Assembly (NCBI GenBank): GCA_902519845.1
Contig: CABYLQ010000003.1
Location: forward strand, 1 to 64,000
From: an uncultured Candidatus Actinomarina sp.
Lineage (GTDB): Bacteria; Actinomycetota; Acidimicrobiia; Actinomarinales; Actinomarinaceae
Length of the DNA: 64,000 bases
Direction: 5' to 3'
Shown: one piece after another, positions 18,051-26,972 of the stretch
Numbering within the stretch: the stretch's first letter is position 1
How the letters are laid out: every line of letters starts with the position of its first letter
Program-made: the position numbers and the translations under genes
The notes under the pieces: generated by a model
The model's database searches: none
What the model was told of the DNA's origin: nothing
The model's input: only the letters and a program-made list of their open reading frames with translations

Positions 18051-20057
18051 TTATTGTAATTCTTTTATGGCATTTACAACTTTTTGAGCACTTGGAATAA
18101 ATGCATCTTCAAGCACTGGTGCGAAAGGAATATGTGTATTTGGTGATGTTATTTTTATAATTGGATTGTCTAGATCCCAAAATCCTTTCTCAGCAATTAG
18201 AGATGATATTTCTGAAGCTACCGATGAGAAAGGGACGTCTTCTTGTAAAATACAAACATTTGATGTCTTTGCTACAGATTTCAATATAATTTCTTCATCT
18301 AATGGGACAATTGTTCTAATGTCCACAATTTCAACTGAAATATCTTCTTTTTCAAGAATGTTTGCTGCTTCTTCAGCAACAGAAACCATTCCTGACCAGG
18401 TAACAATTGTTATATCCGATCCTTCTTTGACTACTCTACCTTTACCAATTTCCACTTCATATAACCCGATTGGAACATCCATTTTTAGGTCTGGTTTTCT
18501 ATAAAGTTTTTTATGTTCAAGATACATGACAGGATTTGGATCATTAACAGCTGCAACAAGTAGGCCTTTTGCATCATATGGATTTGATGGAGCAACAACT
18601 TTTATACCCGGATGGTGTGCAAGTAATGACTCTGGACTAATTGAATGAAATGGTCCAGAACGCGTACCAGCACCAGTTGGACCTCTCACAACCATTGGAA
18701 CAGCTTTGCCAGCTTTCCAATGATATTTTGCTGCTTCAGTAGTTAATTGATCAAGCGCAGGGTAAACAAAATCATAAAATTGTAATTCAACAATTGGTTT
18801 TTGGCCAGCTAATGCAGCTCCCACTGCTGCACCTGTAAATCCACCTTCTGAAATTGCTGTATCTATAACTCTAAATGGACCATATTTTTCAAAAAGCCCT
18901 TTTGTTGCTTTAAAAGCCCCTTCAAAAACACCTACATCTTCTCCCATAATGAAAACACCTTCATCATTTTTCATCAATTCATCTAGTCCATTATTTATGG
19001 CTTCTATAAAGTTCATTGTTTGTAAATTATTTTCTGTATTTTCAATTACAGGGATAGTTCTCTTAGCGAACATATCATTTAATTCATTTTTTGGATCTGG
19101 CTCCTCTTGGGTTTTAGCCCACTCAAGAGTTTCCTTTATTTCAGTTTCTAAATCACTTTCTAAATGAATAAAATCATCCTCACTAAATAATCCCTCAGTT
19201 AAAAGGGAATCTTCAAATCTTGCAATAGGGTCTCTTTTCATCCAGAAATCTCTTACTTCATCTTCAACATAATCTGCAGGATCATGACCAGCGTGTCCAT
19301 AATGTCTAAAAGTAACTAATTCGATTAAAGTCGGACCTTTACCTTTTCTAGCATTTTCACATGCTTCATGGATTGAATCGATAACGTCATAGATATCATT
19401 ACCATCAATAATTAGTGACGGAATACCATAACCTGCTCCTCTATCTGCAACATTTGGTGTCCCAAACTCAGTTTCATTGGGTGATGAATAGGCAAATTGG
19501 TTATTTTGAACTGTAAAGACAACTGGTAAATTTAATACTCCAGCCATGTTTACACTTTCATGCCATGTGCCTGTCGCAGTTGCACCTTCTCCACAATTAG
19601 CTATAGCAACCACTCCACTTCCCTGTTGTTGTGATGCAAGCGCCCAACCAACTGCAACTGGTGCTGAGTCAGGTAATGGGGATACAACCATCAAGGTCCC
19701 CTTGTCAACTACACCAAAGTGACTATTACCATCTCGTCCTTTTGAAGGTCCGTCTTTTTTTCCAAAAAAATTAAGTGCAACTTCTTTTAGTGTTACCCCT
19801 TTCATTAATTGAACTCCAAGATCTCTATGAGTGCCGCCAAAAATATCTTTGTCATCCATTCCAGCACCAATACCAGCCATCGAGGCTTCTTGTCCTATTC
19901 CTGGATATACAGCTCCACTTAGTTGTCCCCCTTTATACATTTTTAATAATCTGTCTTCAAGAAGTCTCTGAGTTTTCATAGACTTATAAATTTCCCACAA
20001 CTGCTCATTAGTAAGTTCTGATGAATATCCTTTTCTAACAATCTTTTCAATTTGCAT
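18051..20057 (-). CDS. 2-oxoacid dehydrogenase E1, fused alpha and beta subunits
   Basis: A 668-residue ThDP-dependent E1 in which alpha (about 1-325) and beta (about 345-668) are one chain. The alpha part has the ThDP region GEGATATGTWHESVNMA and the phosphorylation-loop-like FRHYGHAGHDPADY. The beta part begins MNFIEAINNGLDELM and has GEDVGVFEGAFKAT, DTAISEGGFTGAAVG and RGPTGAG. The architecture resembles branched-chain/pyruvate (BkdAB/PdhAB) enzymes rather than AceE. It overlaps lpd by 1 base and sits 4 bases from E2. Substrate could be pyruvate or branched-chain 2-oxoacids; with prpCD and an acyl-CoA dehydrogenase nearby, branched-chain use is plausible. Confidence 0.92.
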   Translation of the reverse strand: MQIEKIVRKGYSSELTNEQLWEIYKSMKTQRLLEDRLLKMYKGGQLSGAVYPGIGQEASMAGIGAGMDDKDIFGGTHRDLGVQLMKGVTLKEVALNFFGKKDGPSKGRDGNSHFGVVDKGTLMVVSPLPDSAPVAVGWALASQQQGSGVVAIANCGEGATATGTWHESVNMAGVLNLPVVFTVQNNQFAYSSPNETEFGTPNVADRGAGYGIPSLIIDGNDIYDVIDSIHEACENARKGKGPTLIELVTFRHYGHAGHDPADYVEDEVRDFWMKRDPIARFEDSLLTEGLFSEDDFIHLESDLETEIKETLEWAKTQEEPDPKNELNDMFAKRTIPVIENTENNLQTMNFIEAINNGLDELMKNDEGVFIMGEDVGVFEGAFKATKGLFEKYGPFRVIDTAISEGGFTGAAVGAALAGQKPIVELQFYDFVYPALDQLTTEAAKYHWKAGKAVPMVVRGPTGAGTRSGPFHSISPESLLAHHPGIKVVAPSNPYDAKGLLVAAVNDPNPVMYLEHKKLYRKPDLKMDVPIGLYEVEIGKGRVVKEGSDITIVTWSGMVSVAEEAANILEKEDISVEIVDIRTIVPLDEEIILKSVAKTSNVCILQEDVPFSSVASEISSLIAEKGFWDLDNPIIKITSPNTHIPFAPVLEDAFIPSAQKVVNAIKELQ

Positions 20058-21421
20058 TAATGTAATCCTTTCCCAGTTAAGCCAAGTAACGATTCGCCAA
20101 CTGCCTCGCTTAATGTTGGATGTGCATGAATAAATTCTGCTGCCTCTTCTGGCAAAGCTTCCCAGCCAACCATATACATTATTTCATGTATCATTTCTCC
20201 AGCTGAAGGACCACATATACTTGCTCCAACTATTGGGCCTTTTTTTTCTGAATAAACTTTTACTAGTCCTTGATTTTGCTCAGTAATCATTGCTCTACCG
20301 ATGCCAGCAAAGCTATGTTGTGATTGATCAATTTCGATATCATTTAATTTTGCTTTTTCGGCATTCAAACCAACCTCTGCCAGTTCCGGCCTTGTATAAA
20401 CAACATATGGAATAGCGTTGTAATCAAGTGGCTTCTTGTCACCAGTTGCAATAAATGTGACTGCAGAAATTGACTCTGCAAATGCTGCATGAGCTAATTG
20501 AGGTGTATTAGCGACAATATCTCCTAAAGCAAAAATATTTTCTTCTGAGGTTTGAAACGTTTCTAGGTCAACATTTATAAAACCATTTTCAGTAACAATA
20601 TTTACGTTGTCCAATCCAATATTTTCAGTCAATGGTGATCTACCAATAGCAACCAAAACAGAATCATATTCTTTAGTTTCGTTATCTGAAAAACTAACTT
20701 GTTTGTCATCAATCTTTTCAATTGAAGTATTTAATTTAAATTCAACTCCTCGTTTTGAAAGCTGTTTTCTTAACTCACCAGATGTTCTTTTATCTAATCC
20801 TGGAAGGATCTCTTTGGCAATCTCTACAACAGTAACTTCTGAACCAAGATCATTAAGCAAGCTTGCAAATTCACAACCAATTGCACCGGCACCAACAATA
20901 CAAACTCTTTTGGGTGGCTCATCCCAATTAAGAGCACTGTCAGATGTAACTATAAAGTTTTCATCAATTTTAATATCGGGCAGCTCTCTTGGTTTTGAAC
21001 CTGTAGCAAGCAGGATATAATCACTTTCTACTTTTTCAGTTGAGCCATCAGATTTATTTACTAAGACGGTATTTTTATTTTCAATAGTGCCCCAGCCTTC
21101 AATAACTTTTACTTTTTTACCGTTTAAAAGTGTCTTAATTCCAGAAACTAGTTTATCAATTACCTCAATTCTTTTTAACGAGGTTTTTTTCCAATCAATT
21201 GTTTTATTTTCAATATTTATTCCATAGTTGCTAGAGTTGGAAATTTCATGATTTAACTCTGCTACATGAAGCCAATATTTTGCAGGAATACAGCCACGAT
21301 TTAAACAAGTTCCCCCTAAAACATCTGATTCAATTAAGGTAATTTCTAGATCAAAGTTGTGAGCATATAATGCTGCGGCATAACCGGCTGGGCCACCGCC
21401 AATAATTGTTAATTTTTTCAA
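20057..21421 (-). CDS. lpd: Dihydrolipoamide dehydrogenase (E3)
   Basis: A 454-residue FAD-dependent disulfide oxidoreductase reoxidising dihydrolipoyl groups with NAD. It has the FAD motif GGGPAGYAAALYA near the start, the redox-active disulfide in GGTCLNRGCIPAK (usual GGTCLNVGCIPSK), the NAD motif GAGAIGCEFASLL, and a C-terminal His-Glu in HAHPTLSEAVGE. Translation starts at TTG with a GAAAGAGG ribosome-binding site just upstream. It is the first gene of the E3-E1-E2-lipBA-tkt operon. Confidence 0.95.
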   Translation of the reverse strand: MKKLTIIGGGPAGYAAALYAHNFDLEITLIESDVLGGTCLNRGCIPAKYWLHVAELNHEISNSSNYGINIENKTIDWKKTSLKRIEVIDKLVSGIKTLLNGKKVKVIEGWGTIENKNTVLVNKSDGSTEKVESDYILLATGSKPRELPDIKIDENFIVTSDSALNWDEPPKRVCIVGAGAIGCEFASLLNDLGSEVTVVEIAKEILPGLDKRTSGELRKQLSKRGVEFKLNTSIEKIDDKQVSFSDNETKEYDSVLVAIGRSPLTENIGLDNVNIVTENGFINVDLETFQTSEENIFALGDIVANTPQLAHAAFAESISAVTFIATGDKKPLDYNAIPYVVYTRPELAEVGLNAEKAKLNDIEIDQSQHSFAGIGRAMITEQNQGLVKVYSEKKGPIVGASICGPSAGEMIHEIMYMVGWEALPEEAAEFIHAHPTLSEAVGESLLGLTGKGLH

Positions 21422-21573
21422 ATTACCTCTTTCAAGATAGGGTCGCTATCAAATCGAGATAATAACTGCAATACAATAAGGGGTTCCCTGTATGTATTGG
21501 TCAAAGTTATTGTCACTATTAAATCTAATGGAAAAGATGCTTACATCCAACTCAGGATAACTCATTAATCAGA

Positions 21574-21579
21574 TACAAT
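21574..21579 (+). promoter_or_regulatory. -10 box of a probable leaderless promoter (28-residue ORF and MBL gene)
   Basis: TACAAT is followed after exactly 6 bases by the ATG at 21586 of a short ORF. This lies in the 164-base divergent gap upstream of lpd (21422-21585), where I see nothing else convincing. Confidence 0.5.
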
Positions 21580-21585
21580 ATTGCT

Positions 21586-21672
21586 ATGCAAACAAGACAT
21601 CTTATAATAGCTTCTTTAATTACCGCAATTGTGATTGTTGTTGCATTTGGTGTTTGGGTCATGACTAATTAA
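21586..21672 (+). CDS. 28-residue single-span membrane peptide
   Basis: A short ORF encodes MQTRHLI... with one hydrophobic stretch (about residues 6-26) behind a basic N-terminus, ending MTN. Support comes from a well-placed TACAAT -10 box 6 bases before its ATG and from its stop lying 1 base before the TTG start of the MBL hydrolase, an arrangement suited to translational coupling. It might be a genuine microprotein or a translated leader that enables expression of the TTG-started hydrolase. No family is recognised. Confidence 0.5.
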   Translation: MQTRHLIIASLITAIVIVVAFGVWVMTN

Positions 21673-21673
21673 G

Positions 21674-22630
21674 TTGAAGAACTTTAATCTTGGTCATGGA
21701 ATTTTACATTTTCCATTAAAACTCCCCTGGAGTCCGCCGGGGTTTGTAAATATTTATCTTATTGAGGATGATGATGGCTACATCATGATTGACTGTGGTG
21801 TTCATGGAGATGAATATTTTGATGATCTAAAAGTAAATTTAAACAATCTAAACATACAGCTTTCGGATATTAAATTACTAATAGGAACACATTTACATTC
21901 TGATCATGTCGGACTTTCCACTGTTTTAAGAAATGAGGGAATAAAATTCGGCCTCTATAAAAACGCACCCGATTTTATTCCACGTTACAATGACTGGACG
22001 TCTCGTTTCAAAGCAATAAGTGAATATGCGAAAAAACAAGGGGCACCAAAAGAGTTTTTAGATGATATGAACTCCATAACTACTCCAACTACAACTGGAA
22101 AAATCACTCCCCCAGAAATACTATTTGATGAAGGAAAAATCAAAGATATAGATCGAGATTTACAAGTAATATTTACACCTGGTCATGACATATCAGAAAT
22201 TTCAATACTTGACACCTCAAGTAAAATTATTTTTTCTGGTGATCATGTTCTTCCACGAATAACTCCATTTATCCCTCTTCATGATGAAGAAACTGATATG
22301 TTGTCTAACTATGTAAATTCTTTAGAAAAAGTGAACAATATTGATCACGAAAAAATTGCTCCCGGGCATTTTGAAGTTATTGACAGCCCTCAAAATAGAA
22401 TTGAGCAAATTCTTTTACATCATGAGAAAAGATCGAAAAAGATAATTGGTATTTTATCAAATGGGGCTTTGACCGGATGGGAAGTAACCCAAAGTTTGTT
22501 TTCGAGACCTCTTGATTCTTGGAATTTACGTATGGCTTTTCAGGAAACAATGGCTCATCTGAAATATATAGAGTCACAAGGAATAATTAAACAAAACGGA
22601 TCGAAAACGATTACCTGGGAAGTTATTTAA
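21674..22630 (+). CDS. MBL-fold metallohydrolase
   Basis: A 318-residue metallo-beta-lactamase-fold hydrolase. The dinuclear metal motif HLHSDHVG (HxHxDH) is at about residues 74-81, followed by a metal-binding His in FTPGHDISE, the bridging Asp in FSGDHVLPR, and a C-terminal His in APGHFEV. The last 70 residues form a helical/winged-helix-like tail typical of the LACTB2/glyoxalase II-like branch. Substrate is unknown; thioester or phosphodiester hydrolysis is possible. It starts at TTG immediately after the small membrane ORF, with no good ribosome-binding site. Confidence 0.85.
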   Translation: MKNFNLGHGILHFPLKLPWSPPGFVNIYLIEDDDGYIMIDCGVHGDEYFDDLKVNLNNLNIQLSDIKLLIGTHLHSDHVGLSTVLRNEGIKFGLYKNAPDFIPRYNDWTSRFKAISEYAKKQGAPKEFLDDMNSITTPTTTGKITPPEILFDEGKIKDIDRDLQVIFTPGHDISEISILDTSSKIIFSGDHVLPRITPFIPLHDEETDMLSNYVNSLEKVNNIDHEKIAPGHFEVIDSPQNRIEQILLHHEKRSKKIIGILSNGALTGWEVTQSLFSRPLDSWNLRMAFQETMAHLKYIESQGIIKQNGSKTITWEVI

Positions 22631-22829
22631 AAGGTTTATAACTTCTATTCATTGCTTCCTCTAAAGAATCAGGAGCAAATGATTGTAATTGATTATTTTG
22701 AACCAACTTCTTTTCTTCTTCTAGTGATTGAAGAATTTTAAAATGATCTTCATTGTCGCAATCATATACTTTCATATTTTTGCGATAACCAATAAATCTA
22801 TAATTTTCAAATTTTGAAAGTCTTGGCAA
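22623..22829 (-). CDS. Small conserved-looking hypothetical protein
   Basis: A 68-residue soluble, charged protein (basic N-terminus MPRLSKFENYRF, acidic middle). It begins 2 bases after the acyl-CoA dehydrogenase stop on the same strand, which suggests co-transcription, and its stop overlaps the convergent MBL gene by 8 bases. I recognise no domain. Placement and operon spacing are the main reasons to accept it. Confidence 0.5.
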   Translation of the reverse strand: MPRLSKFENYRFIGYRKNMKVYDCDNEDHFKILQSLEEEKKLVQNNQLQSFAPDSLEEAMNRSYKPFK

Positions 22830-22831
22830 TT

Positions 22832-23953
22832 TTATAAACTTAGAAGTCTAGCAACATCATTTCTAGCAGATTTTGAAGTGCCAAAAATTAAGGAGTCCGA
22901 CTTTGCCTTCTTGAAGTAGAGATGTGCTGGATGTTCCCAAGTGAATCCTATACCTCCATGAACTTGAATTGTATCCCCAGCAACTTTATTAAAAACTTCT
23001 GAGCAATATGCTTTAGCCATCGAGGAGCTCATCTCAAGTTCTATTGGGTCATCAATATCCACTCTCACAGAACTGTAAGCTATAGATTTTGCACTTTCAA
23101 TCTGTAAAACCATGTCTGCGCACATGTGTTGAATAGCCTGGAATGAGCCAATAGGTCTTCCAAACTGTATTCTTTCTTTGGCATATTCTGTTGACATATC
23201 CAAGCATGCTTGAGCACCACCAACTTGTTCCATTGATAGAAATGATAGGGATATATGCTTTACTTTATTCCATAAATTATTTTCTTCAGTAATGTCAAAC
23301 ATAAAATTATCTTTACTTATTTCTACATCTTGAAAATTGATTTCTGTCATAGGTCTGGATTGGTCCAAAGAGGTTGTCTCTTTTATAGAAATACCAGGAG
23401 TTTCTTTTTCAACTAACAAAAATTTAAATCCATCAGTCCCTTTTGCAAGAACAGCAATTAAATCTGATGAGTCTCCAAACATAACGTAGCTTTTATTTCC
23501 ATTCAACAAATAACCCTTCTCACTTGTTTCGAATGTAGTCTCAATATTTTGTTCATTAATTTCATACTTATCATTTTCATAGATCGCATAAGTTCCAATT
23601 TTTGATCCAGTTATTATATCTTGTAGAAATTTAGTTTTTAAGTCATCTTCGGAATGAAGTAATAGCTGTTTGAAAACTACTCCAGAACTAAAAAATGGAA
23701 CTATGGGCATATAGTAACCAAATACTTCAGACAGAATTGAAGAGTCGATTTGTGAAAATCCTAATCCGCCATCTTGTTCAGGTACATCAAGGCCTAACCA
23801 ACCTTGCTCATTAATAAGCTGCCATAATTCAGTATCAATTCTTGTATTGTCATCAAACTTCTTAATTAGTTCAAATAAATCTACTTTTTCAGATAATAAC
23901 TTCGTAGCATTTTCTTTAATTTCGTTTTGTAAATCTGTAAGACTAAATTGCAT
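22832..23953 (-). CDS. Acyl-CoA dehydrogenase
   Basis: A 373-residue FAD-dependent acyl-CoA dehydrogenase of the FadE/CaiA-like type found in actinobacteria. It has the N-terminal helical domain (GLDVPEQDGGLGFSQID), the C-terminal AKERIQFGRPIGSFQAIQH, and QVHGGIGFTWEHPAHLYFK, the ACAD signature. It probably oxidises a short, branched or aromatic acyl-CoA; chain length cannot be inferred. It begins 6 bases after a TAGAAT box (leaderless type). It is divergent from sufC, with a 16-base dyad in the shared control region. Confidence 0.9.
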   Translation of the reverse strand: MQFSLTDLQNEIKENATKLLSEKVDLFELIKKFDDNTRIDTELWQLINEQGWLGLDVPEQDGGLGFSQIDSSILSEVFGYYMPIVPFFSSGVVFKQLLLHSEDDLKTKFLQDIITGSKIGTYAIYENDKYEINEQNIETTFETSEKGYLLNGNKSYVMFGDSSDLIAVLAKGTDGFKFLLVEKETPGISIKETTSLDQSRPMTEINFQDVEISKDNFMFDITEENNLWNKVKHISLSFLSMEQVGGAQACLDMSTEYAKERIQFGRPIGSFQAIQHMCADMVLQIESAKSIAYSSVRVDIDDPIELEMSSSMAKAYCSEVFNKVAGDTIQVHGGIGFTWEHPAHLYFKKAKSDSLIFGTSKSARNDVARLLSL

Positions 23954-23959
23954 TACTTT

Positions 23960-23965
23960 ATTCTA
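23960..23965 (-). promoter_or_regulatory. -10 box of a probable leaderless promoter (acyl-CoA dehydrogenase)
   Basis: On the minus strand TAGAAT is followed after exactly 6 bases (AAAGTA) by the ATG at 23953. No ribosome-binding site is present. Confidence 0.5.
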
Positions 23966-23978
23966 ATTTTGTTTTCAA

Positions 23979-23994
23979 ATTTGACTAATCAAAT
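23979..23994. promoter_or_regulatory. Perfect dyad ATTTGA-N4-TCAAAT, candidate operator
   Basis: The 16-base inverted repeat ATTTGACTAATCAAAT lies between the divergent acyl-CoA dehydrogenase and sufC genes. It sits 14-29 bases upstream of the first gene's -10 box and about 17 bases before a TAGAAT (24011-24016) serving sufC. Its position over both -35 regions suits a repressor site, but no regulator gene is nearby and AT-rich dyads arise by chance. Confidence 0.35.
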
Positions 23995-24028
23995 GTCATT
24001 TGTTTTTTAATAGAATTAATATGGATAT

Positions 24029-24754
24029 GTGTTAAAAATTGAAAATTTACATGCATCTGTAGAATCAACTTCAATCATTAAGGGAGTTAACTTAGAAATA
24101 AACCCAGGGGAAGTTCATGCAATTATGGGACCTAATGGTTCTGGAAAATCAACACTTGCAAACGTCTTGATGGGTAATCCAGTTTATGAAATTACAGAGG
24201 GAAAAATTACATTTAGTGGAGAAGATATCACAGAAGAACCAGTAGATAATCGTGCAAAGAAAGGCATGTTTCTTGCTTTTCAGTATCCAGAGTCAATACC
24301 TGGTGTGACAATTGTAAATATGCTCAAAACTGCTCTTACTAATATCGAAGAAACTGAATACACCACTGTGGAACTTAGACTAAAAGTTGCAGAAGCAATG
24401 AAAGACTTGGGTCTTTCACCAGATTTTGTTGATAGATATTTAAATGATGGTTTCTCAGGTGGAGAACGAAAAAGAAATGAGATTCTACAACTTGCAGTTT
24501 TAAACCCTAAACTTGCAATTTTAGATGAAACTGATTCAGGGCTTGATGTTGATGGTTTAAGAATTGTAGGAGAAGGAATTAGTAATTTAAGAACGCCAGA
24601 TCGTGGTTACCTTGTAGTAACTCATTACCAGAGATTATTGGAATATGTTAAACCAGATTATGTTCATGTATTTGTAGATGGAAATATTGTAGAAACTGGT
24701 GGCACAGAGTTATCTGATAAACTAGAAAAAGAAGGGTACGAATCTTACCAATGA
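24029..24754 (+). CDS. sufC: SufC-type Fe-S assembly ATPase (copy 1)
   Basis: A 241-residue ABC ATPase for Fe-S cluster assembly. It has Walker A GPNGSGKST, the SufC-characteristic FSGGERKRNEI signature, Walker B LAILDETDSGLD, and H-loop VTHYQRLL. It starts at GTG; upstream, TAGAAT (24011-24016) and a 5-codon ATG ORF (24021-24035) overlap the start. It overlaps sufS by 4 bases. Unusually, a second complete sufC lies with sufB/sufD at 42577-43278, and this copy is next to sufS-sufE without sufB/D. Confidence 0.92.
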   Translation: MLKIENLHASVESTSIIKGVNLEINPGEVHAIMGPNGSGKSTLANVLMGNPVYEITEGKITFSGEDITEEPVDNRAKKGMFLAFQYPESIPGVTIVNMLKTALTNIEETEYTTVELRLKVAEAMKDLGLSPDFVDRYLNDGFSGGERKRNEILQLAVLNPKLAILDETDSGLDVDGLRIVGEGISNLRTPDRGYLVVTHYQRLLEYVKPDYVHVFVDGNIVETGGTELSDKLEKEGYESYQ

Positions 24755-25974
24755 GCAAATTTAAAAATATCAAAAAAGATTTTCCAATATTTGAAAGAGA
24801 TATCAATGGTAATAAATTAACTTACTTGGATTCAGGAGCAACCTCACAAAAACCAAACTCCGTAATTGATAAAATGACGGAGATTTATAAATTTAATAAT
24901 GCAAATGTTCACAGAGGAACTTATGTTCTTTCAGCCGAAACAACTCAAGAATATGAGTCTGTAAGATCTAAATTTCAATCTTTTTTAAATGCATCTGAAT
25001 CGGATGAGATAATTTTTACAAAAGGAACAACCGAAGCTCTCAATTTCTTAGCTAACTCAATAGCAAATAAGTTTATGAGTGAAGGTGATGATATTATTTT
25101 GTCAGAAATTGAACATCATGCGAATATTATTCCATGGCAAATGGTGGCTGAAAAATATAAATTAAGCATTAAGTATGTAAAAGTTAATGAAGACTTTTCT
25201 CTAGATCTTGATGATTTATCCTCCAAACTTTCTTCAAAAACAAAAGTCGTTTCAATTGTCGGTGAATCAAACCTATCGGGAATGCTTCCTGATATTAAAG
25301 AGATAAATAATCTAGTAAGAGCAAACTCTGAAGCGTTATTAATTATTGATGGTGCACAATTGGTTCCTCATAGAAAAGTTGATGTCCAGGATTTGGGAAT
25401 TGATTTCCTAGTATTCTCTGGACATAAGATGTTGGGTCCAACTGGTATAGGTGTAGTTTGGGGTAAAAAAGAACTTCTAAATTCTCTTGACCCTGTTTAC
25501 GGTGGCGGCGACATGATTGAAGAAGTTCATTATGATAAAGCCACTTGGGCACCAGTTCCTCATAAATTCGAGGCAGGTACTCCCCCTTATGTTGAAGCAA
25601 TTGGTCTTGGAGCAGCCGTAGATTATTTACAAGATCTTGGGATGTCTGAAGTTGAAAAACACTCAGATGAATTGCGTGAATATGGAAGGAAAGTTCTATT
25701 AGATATTGATGGAGTAAATGTCATCCATTCTCAAGAAACTATTGCAGGATGTACTTTCGGGATGTATGTAGATGGTGTTCATGCGGCAGATCTTTCTTTA
25801 ATGCTGGATACACATGGGGTCGCTGTAAGAGCAGGTCATCATTGTGTACAACCATTTCATAGAAAATTAGGTATAGATGCAACAATTAGATCGACAGCTT
25901 ACATTTATAACGATAAAGAAGATATTGATACATTAAAGTCAGCACTTATATCAAGTGTCGAAATGCTGAGATAA
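24751..25974 (+). CDS. sufS: Cysteine desulfurase SufS
   Basis: A 407-residue PLP-dependent group II cysteine desulfurase supplying sulfur for Fe-S clusters. The PLP Lys is K226 in FSGHKMLGPTG; the catalytic Cys is C365 in RAGHHCVQP, the short-loop type that needs SufE. His in EIEHHANIIPW stacks on PLP. Length is standard. It is translationally coupled to sufC (4-base overlap) and followed after 2 bases by sufE, its sulfur acceptor. Confidence 0.95.
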   Translation: MSKFKNIKKDFPIFERDINGNKLTYLDSGATSQKPNSVIDKMTEIYKFNNANVHRGTYVLSAETTQEYESVRSKFQSFLNASESDEIIFTKGTTEALNFLANSIANKFMSEGDDIILSEIEHHANIIPWQMVAEKYKLSIKYVKVNEDFSLDLDDLSSKLSSKTKVVSIVGESNLSGMLPDIKEINNLVRANSEALLIIDGAQLVPHRKVDVQDLGIDFLVFSGHKMLGPTGIGVVWGKKELLNSLDPVYGGGDMIEEVHYDKATWAPVPHKFEAGTPPYVEAIGLGAAVDYLQDLGMSEVEKHSDELREYGRKVLLDIDGVNVIHSQETIAGCTFGMYVDGVHAADLSLMLDTHGVAVRAGHHCVQPFHRKLGIDATIRSTAYIYNDKEDIDTLKSALISSVEMLR

Positions 25975-25976
25975 AA

Positions 25977-26390
25977 ATGTCTATAAGAGAAAAAGTCGAT
26001 GAATACAAAAAAATACTTGATATATTCCCTAACGATCAGGAGAAGTATCAATATTTAATTGAGAAAGCTAAAGAAAATGACTCATTTCCTTCAGAATTAA
26101 GATTAGATAATTTCAAAGTAAATGGTTGTCAAAGTCAAGTTTGGCTTGTCCCTGAAGAAAAAGATGAAAAACTTTTCTTTAATAGTGATTCAGATGCTCT
26201 CATTGCAAAAGGATTAGTTACTTTGATTGCATCTATTTATTCGGACGAAAAGGCTGAAGATATCGTTTCAAATGAAATAGATTTAATGGAAGAGTTTGAA
26301 TTAGGTGTGATTTTAAGCCCTGCTCGAAGAAACGGTGCTTATAGTATGCTCAAAACAATTAAAGAATATGCAAAAAAACTAATTACTTAG
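25977..26390 (+). CDS. sufE: SufE-like sulfur acceptor
   Basis: A 137-residue sulfur-transfer protein. The acceptor Cys is C51 in FKVNGCQSQVWL, the family hallmark. It takes persulfide from SufS and passes it to the SufBCD scaffold. The presence of SufE, not SufU, matches the short-loop SufS. Its stop overlaps the convergent phosphoribosyltransferase gene by 8 bases. Confidence 0.95.
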   Translation: MSIREKVDEYKKILDIFPNDQEKYQYLIEKAKENDSFPSELRLDNFKVNGCQSQVWLVPEEKDEKLFFNSDSDALIAKGLVTLIASIYSDEKAEDIVSNEIDLMEEFELGVILSPARRNGAYSMLKTIKEYAKKLIT

Positions 26391-26844
26391 CTTTTTCTTC
26401 CCACCAGGACTCGTGTGGGAAATCAATCCAAACGTCCGCTGTATCTTTTGCTAGATCACGTATAAAATAATGTGGTTTGAATTCACATTCGTTGTTCCAC
26501 CATAGTGAAGCGAATCTAACATCACACTCAAAATTTATATTGTCTCTTATATATTCTGATAGCCTTACAAATGTCTCACCACTATCACATATGTCATCGA
26601 CAATTAAGATTTTTTCATCTTTAGGTTTTGGAAGATAGTTTTCCCAATGAGGGAAGTCTCTTGTTGAGGCGTGAACTGGCTTAAATGGAATTTCTAATTT
26701 GTGTGAAATCATAACACCAGGAATTAACCCACCTCGACTGATACCAACAACAACATCAGGTATAAATTCATCAGCCTCCAACTGATCACACATTTTATTT
26801 GTGTCATCAAATTGTTCATCCCAGGTATAAAAAAGTTTTTCCAT
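26383..26844 (-). CDS. Purine-type phosphoribosyltransferase (XGPRT/HPRT-like)
   Basis: A 153-residue type I phosphoribosyltransferase from the chosen ATG. The PRPP motif is ILIVDDICDSGET; an N-terminal loop GISRGGLIPGVMIS and a C-terminal aromatic base-binding end (WIDFPHESWWE) resemble xanthine-guanine enzymes. It would salvage xanthine, guanine or hypoxanthine. A longer frame begins at a TTG at 26868 but MEKLFYTW is the better start. It is divergent from the nucleoside transporter operon, which suits a joint salvage role. Confidence 0.85.
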   Translation of the reverse strand: MEKLFYTWDEQFDDTNKMCDQLEADEFIPDVVVGISRGGLIPGVMISHKLEIPFKPVHASTRDFPHWENYLPKPKDEKILIVDDICDSGETFVRLSEYIRDNINFECDVRFASLWWNNECEFKPHYFIRDLAKDTADVWIDFPHESWWEEKAK

Positions 26845-26961
26845 AATAGTAAGTGCTAATTCTATCAAAATTTTTTACCATGGAGTTCTTTTATCTCATA
26901 AAAAAATAAAACTAAATGAAATGTTCTAAATAACTCAGTGTCTATACTTGAAAATATGAAA

Positions 26962-26967
26962 AGGAGG
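26962..26967 (+). promoter_or_regulatory. Consensus Shine-Dalgarno of the BMP binding-protein gene
   Basis: AGGAGG lies 5 bases before the ATG at 26973, by far the strongest ribosome-binding site in the window, upstream of a presumably highly expressed periplasmic binding protein. A TATACT -10-like box sits at 26943-26948 with no clear -35. Confidence 0.75.
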
Positions 26968-26972
26968 TAAGG

